DNA from: Paragonimus westermani | Taxonomy: Eukaryota > Platyhelminthes > Trematoda > Plagiorchiida > Troglotrematidae | NCBI GenBank assembly: GCA_008508345.1 | Contig: QNGE01000969.1 | Location: forward strand, 140,541-204,540 | Length of the DNA stretch: 64,000 nt | Reading direction: 5' to 3' | Shown here: positions 21,641 through 33,715 of the stretch, piece by piece | How positions within the stretch are numbered: position 1 is the first letter of the stretch | Layout of the letters: every line of letters starts with the position of its first letter | Position numbers and translations under genes: made by a program | Notes under the pieces: generated by a model | The model's database searches: none | Seen by the model: only the letters and a program-made list of their open reading frames with translations | Told to the model about the DNA's origin: nothing

Positions 21641-22166
21641 GAATTCGCTAGGAATCTGCAGATCTTAGGCATTGATGCTTCAAATATTGATTGCCAGCTA
21701 TCTCTAAATACGCTAGTGTGATGGATATCGTTTTGTCCCACCGGTGGAGATGCCGACAGTGAAGACAAAGCGGTCTTACGTTCTTGACCAATCAATTTGG
21801 TAGTGGCTATATACGACAAAACACCTAGGTGCAATGGATACCACAACGTTATCCTTGGACAGCGTAGTGACGCGCAGACAAATCGGATCCCGAAGGTCAA
21901 CGTGCTTTGAACAGATTACTACTGTGCTACTATCAACGCAATCAGTGAGGTTTGGTACAACAATGTTACATCAATTACTCACGTTCACTGAGCGTATGGC
22001 AATAAATGGGCTCCATAAGTCCATGGATATCAACAACAAAAGAACATTCGGTTAGGGACAGCAAGAAAATGCGAAGCCAGCAGATCGCAGTCTCTGGACG
22101 ACGAACGCATGGCGCACGTATGGAAAAGACAGTAGAAAACAACACAGTTGAAGGAAAGTGGATGGG
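21641..22166. other. Unrecognised sequence, possibly SINE body
   Basis: This follows SINE copy B and might contain its 3' body, but I cannot align it to the other copies. A minus-strand open frame of 109 codons (21571-21900) overlaps the SINE head and is not credible as a gene. Confidence 0.35.
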
Positions 22167-22292
22167 AAAAGGCCGGTAGGCGTTCTCAAGGGTTGACGTT
22201 TCAGTACAGAAAATGGAATCCTGTTTCTGGAATTATCATGTAGGAGTTTCACCATAAATCTGTCAAGCCATGAGAACGTCTACCGGCCTTTT
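22167..22292. repeat. Inverted repeat, 22-base arms with a 82-base spacer
   Basis: AAAAGGCCGGTAGGCGTTCTCA at 22167-22188 written in two parts (AAAAGGCCGGTAG, GCGTTCTCA) is the reverse complement of 22271-22292 except for one base. The arms could form a stem in RNA or be the ends of two oppositely oriented repeat copies. I found no further copy of the arm in the window. Confidence 0.8.
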
Positions 22293-23280
22293 AACTCATT
22301 TTAAGCGATTCTGGGGAACGCGGGGTGGGGGTGGGAGCGAGAAACTAACCTTTCCTTCTCATTCGTATTCTGTATTAACAATCACCGGATTGCGCCGTCA
22401 AATTTCCAAGATGACCATACCGATGAGTTATTATGTTGCTACCTTCGACACAGCTCGTGTTTTTTGAAATACTCATCCCCACTTTTATCCTGGTGTGGGA
22501 TTCGATTGCAATTAACCGTAAAAATGGAATCACTGCAATAATTTCGGTTACTACTACCCCCTACTAAAGCGACCGACGGTCGTGCGGCTTCTTTAAAGAC
22601 CACGGCTGCAACCGTGTTTTTCCATTTGTCTGCTCTGAGTGTGCGATACATCCGGGATGTCTGTCCCTGCTTACAAATCCGGAGTCCAGACCAAGGAGAG
22701 TACGGGACGGTCACACCTCCCGATCGAGTGGCGTGACCGAACGACACAACACACCGCCGAAGCCACATCCCAGAGTAGCTGGCTGTGTTTGGGCGATGAT
22801 GAAAAACACCGTTACAACGGCAGTGCACATGGTGTGCAAAAAGTGGTCGACCTCGAACATAAACAGATGACTGTTCTGCTAGTGATGTTCTGCAACATTA
22901 AGCTACCTCAAACACAGGATCTTCACCGAACGTCCAGAAACACTGGGGCAATTCGAAATGGCCATAATTTCGAGATGTAATGCAATTTCCTGGACCACGT
23001 TTCAACGTGTGATGTCACCATGCTCAAGGAGAATACATTTGTGCAAGTAAAACCACGAATAATACGTTCAACATCTCTTGTGAATTTATGGTTTGTGTGC
23101 CGAAACTCTCTTTCCTTTTTATCTTGGCATAACGATAATATCGACCCATCAGGAGAGCAACACATCACTAGCGGTAACTGGCAGATTCGTATGGATAACG
23201 GATACTATGAGCTCTGTAGTCAAGGGTGAATCGGTTGAAAGTTTTAGAATGTTACTGACGACTAGTCGGGGATTCGGTTA
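22293..23280. other. Unrecognised, relatively GC-rich sequence
   Basis: Overlapping frames lie on both strands (22439-22828 minus, 129 codons; 22639-22980 plus, 113 codons). A 39-codon minus frame starting near 22834 has a signal-peptide-like start (MCTAVVTVFFIIAQTQPA). None has supporting splice or polyadenylation signals that I trust. Confidence 0.35.
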
Positions 23281-23400
23281 ATTTCAAGTTGAACTCACAT
23301 TTGATCACTGCCTTCGCATTCCCATAGGCTTTCCAGCCGACCTCCTTTGAAAAGGTGCTTGGTCGATACGCATTTGAGGGACAACCGACACCACAAGCTT
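23281..23400 (+). repeat. TIR/tRNA-like element, copy 3 (left arm fragment)
   Basis: CTCACATTTGATCACTGCC, CTTCGCATTC and TTTCCAGCCGACCTC follow each other at 23295-23344, aligning with the arm of the complete copy (CACATTTGATTGCAGCC, TTCGCATTC, ATTCCAGCCAGCCTC). TTTCAAGTTGA just before it also aligns with the outermost part of the complete copy's right arm. Beyond about 23.4 kb the match is lost. Confidence 0.7.
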
Positions 23401-26400
23401 CCTAACCACTATAATAACACAGACTCACAGGTCATCAGCTGAACATGTCTGAATGAATGTTGTTTCAATGTCATTCGGTGTTCTTTGTTTAAGTGATTGC
23501 AGCCAACAGCCTCATTGAAGTTACCTTTTATTCAGTTCGATTCAATTCTTCTTTACACCTATAAACCATCCAACACAATCTTCCACTGACCAGCACAGAG
23601 ACAGGAACACACAAACAATGAAAATTCTTTTTCCTGTAACAACCTATGAGCTTATGAATAAAACCCGATAAGGTACACTGCAGAGTACTGTTCCACTAAA
23701 TTAAGGTTTTGGTTACTATTTAATGGGATACTATACAGTAGATATTTCGATGTGCGAAACTTTATTCACTAATCACAGATATGCGTTAACCATATGAATA
23801 GAAACGGAATATTTATCACACAGAATGTACAAATGGCCTTTAAAAAGCTGTAAACGCCATCGATGAACGCACATCGGGGCGTTCCGGGCGCGCATTCTGG
23901 TACAAACAGGATAAACTGGTCCAGATCAAACTGTTAGACCTGTATATGATCAGTGGACCTTTTCTTAGTATACTCTTATTTTCAACCTACAGTAAACAAG
24001 GATCGCGACAAAACGAGCGGAACGGCTTGACTTCAGTATAAAAAACAATCTGTGGAACACCCGTGCGTTCAGTACCCTCAATTAGTTTCAAGGAACTTTT
24101 GGGTAGCTTAAACTAGACGTTAGATTTGTAATGTATTTATGCTAATGTTATAACAAGCTGAGAAAAAAGCGCTAAATTAGTATTTTGATGTACGTGATGG
24201 TGTTTAAATGAAGAAACGCTAATTGAGAATCTATAAATCTCTGACCTCGGAGGAATTTTAAGGAGTTTATTCGGAGGTTACTTACCCAGATGTGTGGTTG
24301 TAAATCATCTTGCTAAATGTCCTCGAATACGACAGTGTAGATCAGTAAACGAAAGTAGTCATTTCGCAGAAAACAGTTGTTAGATATACACAGTAGAGAC
24401 AGGGCCATCCAGAATATTGTCGGAATAACTCAACACTTGTTGATGCGTTGTACCTGAACTCGAAATGGTTACAACAATGTGATTTAAGTGTAAGTTATAA
24501 TCACACGGAAATCAGATGCTTTATCTTTAAAAATTTGCCACATGGAATAACTAAGGTGGGATCCAGAACACTTATCTAGCCGGAAGTGAGTAGACGTGAC
24601 TAAAGTTTTGAAGCGAACAATGAACAATTGGGAACCTAATCGACCAGTAACTGTTTGCGGTGGCAGTAGCTAGCCGGTTGTGCTGTTCGACCAGGTAACT
24701 CTAGTGATCACTATTAACATTTTGTCTTTCACGTTGGGCTACTAGAAAACCTATCAGTAGTGTGCACAAACATCTTTCATTGGAAGTGGAATGTGTCGTA
24801 GACCTTCGTCACCTCTTATTTCTGAGGTAAATTCACAAGTGGTCTACCGCCATTAGATGCACCGGAGGAGTGTGATGTGCTGGAAAATCTTTCACACATT
24901 CTCTTTCTGAGGCAACATATATACTGTGGTAGACAATTTACAGCAACTGCTTGTTCTCGATCTGCAAGTGCCCATTTCAGAATAACCAACGTGGCATATG
25001 CAGTACAGTTCGAAGTATAATTATGATGTATAATCTTTCAGCAAACATGATATGTAAGTTACGCTTGGGTAGCCAAACCTTTCTGGGAGGGGACACCGTA
25101 AATGTCAGCAGAAGTGAGCGTTTTCGTAGGTGTGACAAGAAAGATCTTTGACTAATCACTTCGTTTCTATTCGTGATGGAGACGCTGAGCCCTCTGGAGT
25201 ACAAATCAACATACCTGTCTTTAAGCCGTCATGGGTGTTGTCACACATAATTAATAAAAAAAGGACGGAACTGTATGTTTACTAAGGGCGTTTGAAAGGC
25301 CAATGTGGTCAAGTTGATTCAGATAAGTTTTATGAGTGTGATGGGAGAGAGTTAACTGAGAACGTCAGAAATTGATTTTAAAGGTGAAAACTCTCGAGGT
25401 GGGAGGCGTAGGTCACCGCAGGTAGACCAAATTATTTTTAAGTTCGTACGTAATTGCCAAGTAGGTTTAGGAGTACAAAATATGTGAACTTTTGTCGTGC
25501 GATCTTCTGTGGGTATCCTTCACTATATTGTCAAATGACTATCTCACAGCAGAATTAAAAACTCCCTTTCATGAGTGCAAGTCTTGTGATAACCTTAATT
25601 TGCTCCAAGGAGACTTAACGTTGACTCGGTAACCCACAGGACCATTTAACGCTCGTAGTAACTCACCCTGTTGCCATTTATAAAGCAAATTTTGAATTTT
25701 TCTGTTTTGATTACTGTGGGATAAACGGGAAGTGTGAATCATGTGTGTAGAACACCTCTGTGATGAATCAACACAAATGCAAAACTCAAGAGCGCGACTT
25801 TCTTTTCACAGAGGAGGTAATTGTGAGAAATTCATCCGATTTTGAACGTTCTGATGTTCGCTAATTGAAGGATGGATTGAGGTGTGCTTATCGCGCCCCT
25901 AAAGTGGCTTCATCAAGTGAACAAGGCCATCCGCCTACGTGTGACTCACGTGACCGCTTGCCTAAATATCTGATCAGCAGTATTTTAATTGCTTCAGGCA
26001 GATGACCGCGACAAGTAGAACGCAGGCGTCCAGAGCGTTAATAAACCTGATAACTACGCAGTAGATCCACATTTTAAAATCAGCATCGGAATTCTGACTA
26101 TCCGGTAAGGCTGTTGTCTCGAGTTACAAAAATGCGTGGTCATCGGATTGTGCACAATTAGATTGACAGGCTGTCCCTGCTACCGACTTGTTGCGTCTTA
26201 CATTATCCTTAATTTCTAACGGTCATGGTTTCATCCAAAGTGCCACGCATTCCTCGTATTTTGTTTGTTTTCATGAAGTAAAAATACTTTTGAAATAATC
26301 TGGAGGCACTGTTCCGTGATTTACAGAACCAAATAACGACGGGAGCAATATACATCAAGATGCTGTTAGTGAGTTGGTATACTGATTTTAATCAAGAAAC

Positions 26401-26785
26401 CTGAAATTCAATTTAGAGCGGATCCGAGTATAAAAATATGGGCTTTGATGGTGGCTTTGAATCGCTGATCTGAACAGCGTGTTCAAATATATAATATATC
26501 AACAGCTGGAAAATGCTTCACCCACATATGGTTGCCAGTCGAAGGGAACACATTAGCTGAATCGCCATCACATGGTATCTCCACTTTCCTCAAATTAACA
26601 GTCAGTTAAGCCAAAACACTTACACTTTGAGAAAAAAATATGAATAACACAGTATTTCGATTATTAATCAATTGTAAGAAATCCGCACCAAATGTAGTAC
26701 GAATGAAGTTGAATAGTTTGGGCGTCGTGTTTAACATGTTATTGATAAAAAGATTGGGAATAACACAACGTTTCAAGCAAGTTGT
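23401..26785. other. Unrecognised AT-rich sequence
   Basis: There are almost no open frames over 60 codons (only around 24951-25204). I see no gene, RNA or repeat in these 3.4 kb. Confidence 0.5.
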
Positions 26786-26832
26786 AATACTCTACGTTTC
26801 AACCACCTCTGGTGGCCTTCCTCAGGAGTGTT
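26786..26832 (-). ncRNA. Hammerhead-ribozyme-like fold
   Basis: On the minus strand, CTGAGGA (26825-26819) fits the hammerhead core CUGANGA. It is followed by a helix II of seven pairs with an AGA loop (GGCCACC with GGTGGTT), then GAAA (26800-26797), then CGTA. The ACGT after GAA can act as a minimal two-pair helix III, placing the cleavage site after the A at 26793 (GUA). Helix I then forms between AACACTC (26832-26826) and GAGTATT (26792-26786) with one mismatch. One extra A lies between the core GA and helix II, which is non-standard. Minimal hammerheads of this sort are known in Penelope-like and other retroelements. No PLE coding sequence is recognisable next to it. Confidence 0.45.
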
Positions 26833-26841
26833 GTAATCGAA

Positions 26842-29800
26842 ATCACCTTGGCAGAGGAACAGAGGTCACATGGGATTTGCCGTGGTTAGGTCAATTTGAC
26901 AACAGTATTTCACTCACTATTGTCAGCACGCATACAATATAGATCAAGCTAAGATCGTAGGCCATGCACTTTTCATGTGTGGTCCGATCCAATCAACCGG
27001 TGGCAACGACACTTATGTAACTGTGTGCCCGTCTGTTATTCCTCTTTTCTCACTAATGTTAAACCTACACCCGAATGTCTTATAGTTGAGCATCTTGACA
27101 CCGCACTTCTGATGGAAGTTGATCACTTCAGCTCAGTGAGATTTCCTCCAATGTCCGAAGTATCATTTCACGCGCATGAAGATTTAAAATCTTTTTAACA
27201 TTTTTTTTCACATTTACTGGTACCTCCTATCCATTGCTACCTTTCCCCTCATTGGTCATGATGTCCTCCAGCTGTGTCTAGCGCCTTTCCACTTGAATAC
27301 CCTATAGTAGCACGTGGTTATTTCAAGTAGTTATCTGAGGATAAATATCTCTTCATATGATCGAGTTCGTTTCCTTCCTAGCAAACGCCAGACTGCTTGT
27401 AAGAATCTGTCTCACAAAGCACTTCATACTTATTCACATACAGTACATTTGGTGCACAGCCGATATGTTTCTTTCTCGAAGGCTCTTCAGAGGTTTAGAA
27501 CAATAGTTGCAAGAACATCTACACCTAAAACGTTAGTTCTTCCGTAAATGTTTCACTGACTTTATAAGAGACCAACAGTTTCGTTTCCAGTTTTTCTTCC
27601 TTTCTTCAGGGATTTTCACTGTGGACTCGTCTAAATGTATGTCTACTTTCGGTTCACTAGATGAGTACATACAGCTGAAAGTTTACCTATAAGGTGCGAT
27701 GAACCGTAATTTTCCTCGAGTTAACTAGAAAGTTATTACGTCTAGCTTTCTACACACCAGACCAATTGGTCTTGAGGGCTGATTTTTTTTTATAGAAAAG
27801 CCCGTCTGTGAGGCTGAATGCACGTAAACACGTGACTTAAAAAAACCCATTTTGTTCTGAGGGATTTTGTTGCCAGAGTGTTCTAACACCGAATCTAGAG
27901 ATCTAATCAACGGATATCGTGATGTTATTGTGTGAATTCATTTGTTTAGAGGGAGATTGCTAGCCTGACAGGATTTTCCATTTCGAACGTGGGTGTACCA
28001 GTTTGTGACAATAGGAGAACGTGCATGAACTGACAGCCATTTTCCCTCAATCTATTTTGTGTAGTCACACTTTTGTGATATTGAGCGTCTATGTCCTTGT
28101 CATCCATGTTGAAACATTCTGATTAACGGGAGGAGGTTCCGATTCCTAGGCTATCATCCGTAAGGTGTGGGAAGACGGAAGCTTTTAGTTCTTCTTTGAC
28201 TTTGACCGGAACACCTGCCACCTGGGACTTCCCTGTTCACCTTTATGTAGTTCCGTTTTATGGTTGAGGACCACCAACTTCACCAGCAACTTCACTTCAA
28301 AACTACGTCGTGAAATGTTATTTATCTACCTCAAACGAAACTTCTGGAAGTTTTATTCGTTGATTCACTTCCTTAGATCTATTGGTTACATTGCTTACTG
28401 TAACGCAAATAAACGGGTCGTACATGAACAATCTTTGACTGATTACTGATGAATGATGATCAACTTGAAAATCTTTGACTGTTTAATGAATTGGCGAAGC
28501 AGAAATAACACTTCAATTTCCATCAGAATTAATCAAATTGCTTATGCAAATTAATCTTGATATTCTGTCTAACCAATAAACAAAAGCTTTTTGAGTTAAA
28601 CTAAACTCAATGGGGATATGCTAGTCTTATAGACGGTCGATAATAATTTCAGGGGGCCACGTAGATAGTTACCGATTAAGTGTAAATCGAGAACTGTGTT
28701 TAGACAAATATGGTAGTGAAACGAGCTTTCTTACAGATGAACTTACTGAAACGAGCAAGTAATGTTAATTTTTGACTACGTGAATATTCGGGTTAATTTT
28801 GTTACATTCTATCAAGTACCTACTGAAGATACACAGTAAAGTTTGCTGAAACTGTTGCTTACAACTGCAGGGTATATTAGTTCAGATCTGAAGACACCAT
28901 AAGACTCACACCTTGACAAGCCAGCAGTTACGGTAGGGTAATCTGTTTCGTTAAACGTGAACGAGATTTTGCAGGAGCTTCGTATTGATGAACCGAGAGG
29001 AATTACACAGTTAACACAGTTGAAGATAAAACAGGTCAATTCGAAGGCGCATAAGAAGTAAACAGGTGTATTTTATTGGATCATGAAATTCAGGTGATCA
29101 TATAGAAGAACTAATTCATCTGACAGAAAGGATAGTGGATTTCTTGAGAATTCTTCTCAAGAGAGATAAAGTTTGGTATGTGACAGGTTTTCTAGGTGAT
29201 CGAAACGGTTGTAACCTATGACAGCATAAAATTACCGAGGCCGAACGGCCAACCTGCCCCAAACATCTGACCCTGCGTGGGCTCATCTTATTGAGGGCGC
29301 TGTTCCGCTTGTACGTGAAAATGACAAAGAAGCCATCTGAAACTAGGATGAAGGAAAATTTGTCCAACTGAGTGTGCAGTTGCGTCAGCCGGCTGACCGG
29401 AAGACTTTCGAACCAGGTCAGCGGCCATCTACGCAACACTTCTTCTTCCATCGCGCGTCGCTTGCCCGAAACAACCCATTACGTTAGAGTTCACGCAGTA
29501 ATTTGTGTTCCTTTATACGAGAGAGAACAAGTTTACTGAACTATACGGGGACAGTTGTCATCCAACGTTTAATGCCACCTTTATACATTCAGAAGAAACT
29601 TTTTTCAAAATAGCGCTACCGTAGAAGTACTGATGGGATTTTCTATATCAGGATAGGACGTTCTGTGCGGTTGGGGGATTGATAGTTATCCAATATTATC
29701 CATTTCTGTATTGTGTACTAGACAGTGTGAAGAAGAACTGGATTGCAAAAGGTTTGTTCAGTATAATTGACCTTACCTGTATCCTCCAAATTTCACGTAT

Positions 29801-32800
29801 GGTTAAAAGTCGTAGTGAGTCTTCTACAGATAAAACTTAATGAAGAAGCTTGAGGATGAAAGGAAATATTTTGACCCAGCCGGACGGTACTTCTAGATTG
29901 TTAAGTCCAGTCGAATATTAACAGTCCTGCGGTACAGTTCCATGTTAAGTTCACAAACAAACTGGTCGTGAAATCATAGGCGAATAAGCGTTGGTTACAC
30001 TGTTAGTTGCCAATTGTTCCTTAGGGTTTCGTAGTATTCACAGCATGTTCACGGAAACGGAAGATATTCTTAACCACTTACAGACTAACCTCCTAGGTTT
30101 GTTGATTTACTATGCAAATAGCATAAGTTTAGCCTGGAGAGAAGCAAAGATTGAGTGCATGGGCAAAGGCTACATGAAAATTTTCTGAACAGCAGTTCTA
30201 ATGCCTCATTCGGGGAGCAGATAAACGCCTTTACTAGTTCACCATAGAGAGGGCGTTGAATGGCATTCATGAAGTTGTGAAGGAGTGTACACTGGAACCA
30301 GTTTTTGAAAGGAAACCCAAGGCGTTTAATCAATATGCATATGAATACTGTGTTGTCTCTAATAAAGACTAATAACATTAAGGACACGAGGTCATAAGTG
30401 TACTCATTCTCCAATCAGGTACGATTCGTGCTTTACCTCACTATCCAAGCGTTATTTTCTTCCATATTTCGTTTTGGACGCTCACTACATGTGAATTTAA
30501 GGTAAAGACAACCATTTTCATAATTTGTTAGTAAACCAACAGACGTAGGTCGCATATAGCATGCAAACCTTTCGCGTCTGCATCTCTAACAAGTGATCTA
30601 TAAATGATATATGCATAGTGACTAATATGATTTCTAGAACTACTTTTAGACATGCCTACTCAGATATGTTATACAGGTTTGTCTGTTATTAATTCTGACC
30701 AATGTCTTATCTTCAATACATTGGTTCTACAATATCGAAACTGTCGACCAAAAGAAGGCATGGCTTTATTTGTCCTTTTGCGTTCATCAACTCCTCTCTT
30801 TGGATGTGCAGCTGTAGTGTCACGTTTCTCTTGGATGATTATCATACAGCAAAACTGACGGTATTTATATGAAAGCCGATAACTTGAACAGTGTTGGTCA
30901 CTATGTCAGACGGTTAGCTATCAGTCTTTGTTGGACATTTTCTGGTGGCGACCACAGACCTGTTTGATTCACCTCTAAATTGTTGACAAACTAACACCCA
31001 TTCAGGTTTCGAAAACCTGGTAAACCATTGTGTACTGAGCTGTATATCATTCGACTTGAGACACCACATGCTTCAGCGGAGGTCAAATTCACGTGAAGGA
31101 GTAATTCTCGGTCTTGAGCAGTCAAAAATTTGGTTACTAATGTGGTAAGCCCAGGAAATAGGTGATTTAAACTTGCAAGGGGAATAACAGATAGTTAGGG
31201 TGTGATCAGGCCTCAATAACAAGCCCTAGTCAAGTTTTTTGTTGGATGTGTGGTACATTTGTCAGAGGCGCGGGAGAAGTAAAATGCGAACGGTATTCCC
31301 GAATCCGCTATTGGTGGACCCCAAACCTCGGTTGTGGGTAGAGAAAAGTTCCACACCTGTCCCCAGTTTATCTGCTATTGGGTTGACAAAATGAAATGAA
31401 CTTGGATACTGTTAGGCAAGAGGCACATTTTAAACACAGGCAGCTGGCTGTATCAGAGAGATCAACGAAGTCTGCATCACAAGCAAAAATTCGAATTTAG
31501 AAATTCACGAAGCGGTCGGTTTTGGATCACAATCGTGGCAGTGATGTCTATTATAGTCGAGTTGTCGTCCCATCCGCTTGGCTATTCCTCTCTTCCTCCA
31601 GTTCCGAGTCACACAATCTCACTCTCCCGAACCTAGACCTATATAGCTAGCCAGTGACATTGGCTAATTGCTTTTGGCTATATGGGGTGATTCAGATAGT
31701 GTCCGTTTGAAAAAACTTGCGAACAAGTATAGCCCTTTAAGTCACAGAGGAAGATCACTTAAAACCCATCGCTGAATTTTTACAGTGTTCTTTAACTTCG
31801 CAGCTTATGTCACAGATGGTGAAATAGCCAACTAAAAGATTAGTGACACCACACCTTTGACAGACTATCTTACCGGTGTGATCATGTTGCTTCTTGTGTT
31901 GTGTTGTTCGTACCGTATAGGAGTTATCTGACGGAATCCATTTGGTCAGCACAAAGTTGGTTCAAAGCTTAAAGGCTTTTCCACCCGTGTTCATTTTCCT
32001 GGAGAGCCAGTGAGTAACACTGGGGTAGTGTGAAACTAATATCGATGGTGCTGTCAGTGCTTACCGCTTGTAATCAATTTTAATCCCAACTTTTCAGTTT
32101 TTCCACTCGCAGCGTTCAAACATTACTTTATGATTGGGTGGATAAAACTGAGGATAGATCAGCACTATTGAGTATCTGTGGCGGTCAGTGAACAAGTAAC
32201 CATGTGTACATCGCTTTATTGATCGCCGCTTACCAACCGAAGCAATTAGAAAACTTTCCGTTATTTGGAATACCGATGCCAGTAGCTATATTTTTAATTT
32301 CGAAAACGATCAGTCGTATTCCGCTGAGCAGTATAAGTGAGCATTATGGTCCAATTAGAAAAGAGCGTCTCATCGTGATAGTGCTGTGACTGTCGGAAAG
32401 ATAGAAAACTAGAAACTTCCATTTAGACCGTATATACAGAATAAACGTGAAGCATTTTGACAAAAATACAATGTGCTATTTGACTGGCAACAGATACGGA
32501 GACAAGTTAGCCGTGAAAACTAGCTTGGATGTTCATTGCTGAGCATAACTCGCAGCTGATGTCAAACAACAAGCGGCCTTTCACGCCATGTGTGCTTTGC
32601 GTTAGAAACTCATCCACCTAGTCCCAGCTTTCACAAATACGTCAAAACACTTCTGACACTAGAAAAACGTATGGAAATGACTTCGGCTTTGGGACAAAAC
32701 GAATACTATTACCTCAAGAAAATAACCAAAGCTGTCGTCGGTGTTCATGTGTCTGGATTTTATGACGTCAGAACAAACGCTGTAATAGCTCAGATACGAA

Positions 32801-33660
32801 GAACTTGTTTTGTAAAGTTTTAAAGACGTGCGCAATTCTACTCGTTAGTCAAGTGAATATCAATGTTAGCCCTAAAACACATCGGGTTTTGCATCTCTGG
32901 AAAAGATTCAATAATTATCCAAAAACTAACCCAAGCACACAGTTATCAGTAGTTGATGCACTACCAAATCGAATTGTCTTAGCTAATTACCACACAACAA
33001 TAACCATGTATATCTAAAACTTGCAAAACGAAAGGGTACTTATGGTGTACGATATAATGAAAAACCCTTGTTGTGACAAAAATATACGAGAGTGACAAGA
33101 TCTTTCCGTAGCTGTTTCGAATAGTCTACTTTGTTTCTGATTCGTAACAGTACGTCTTGATCTGAACCGGTTTGCGGATCTCTAAAGGTAATTTTTGTCT
33201 GACCGCCTTGTTGCTCGTACGCACGCCATATTTAGAGAATTCTTTGAACACACATTCAACGCAACATGCTGTGACACATAAAATGGAAAGGGTCTCACCA
33301 GAGGTATAACTCAGAGGCAGATTATGGGTAGGTTAACCACTCTAATGATGTATATGGCATGCACAGAGTGAAGTTCTATACATTCTGGAGCATAGAGGAT
33401 TGGATTTTGATGAAACTTGATAGATTTTATGATCGTGACCAAACTTCTCAAAACCATTATCAGATTCGTGCTACAATCATCATCCATATAGACCGGACAA
33501 AATTTCACACTTGGTAGGTGAAGCGTGAAGAGTCGGTAAATTATTTGAGTATCTACCTACTGGTGCTGAAACTGTGAGGAGTAGGCTGCAGTTCACACCG
33601 GGAGCAAATCGAACGGTGGTTGATCGATAATGGTAATTCGTGACCACAACTGACAAATGA
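26842..33660. other. Unrecognised AT-rich sequence
   Basis: There are scattered short open frames only. The longest are 29116-29451 minus (111 codons, starting with ATG in a small GC-rich patch) and 30085-30414 minus (109 codons). Neither has a recognisable domain. A diverged block at 31485-31535 resembles 45092-45140. Confidence 0.45.
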
Positions 33661-33662
33661 CA

Positions 33663-33715
33663 GAGTGAGTGAGCGAGTGGGTGAGCGAGCGAGTTAGTGA
33701 GCAGACGAGTGACTG
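33663..33715 (+). repeat. Imperfect GAGT/GAGC tandem repeat
   Basis: A run of four-base units alternating GAGT, GAGC and close variants, spanning about 50 bases. It is low-complexity sequence with no larger repeat unit. Confidence 0.85.

Noticed and set aside
22439..22980. Overlapping 129- and 113-codon frames in a GC-richer patch, and a nested signal-peptide-like start
   Set aside because: No splice acceptor or donor, no polyadenylation signal and no recognisable domain decide between strands; GC-richer sequence gives longer chance frames.
28446..28475. CTGATGA followed by GAAA at hammerhead-like spacing
   Set aside because: The bases between them cannot form helix II, and there is no helix I.
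29116..29451. 111-codon minus-strand frame with a genuine ATG
   Set aside because: The peptide resembles no family, and the GC-rich patch may be an unrecognised repeat; support is too thin for a gene call.
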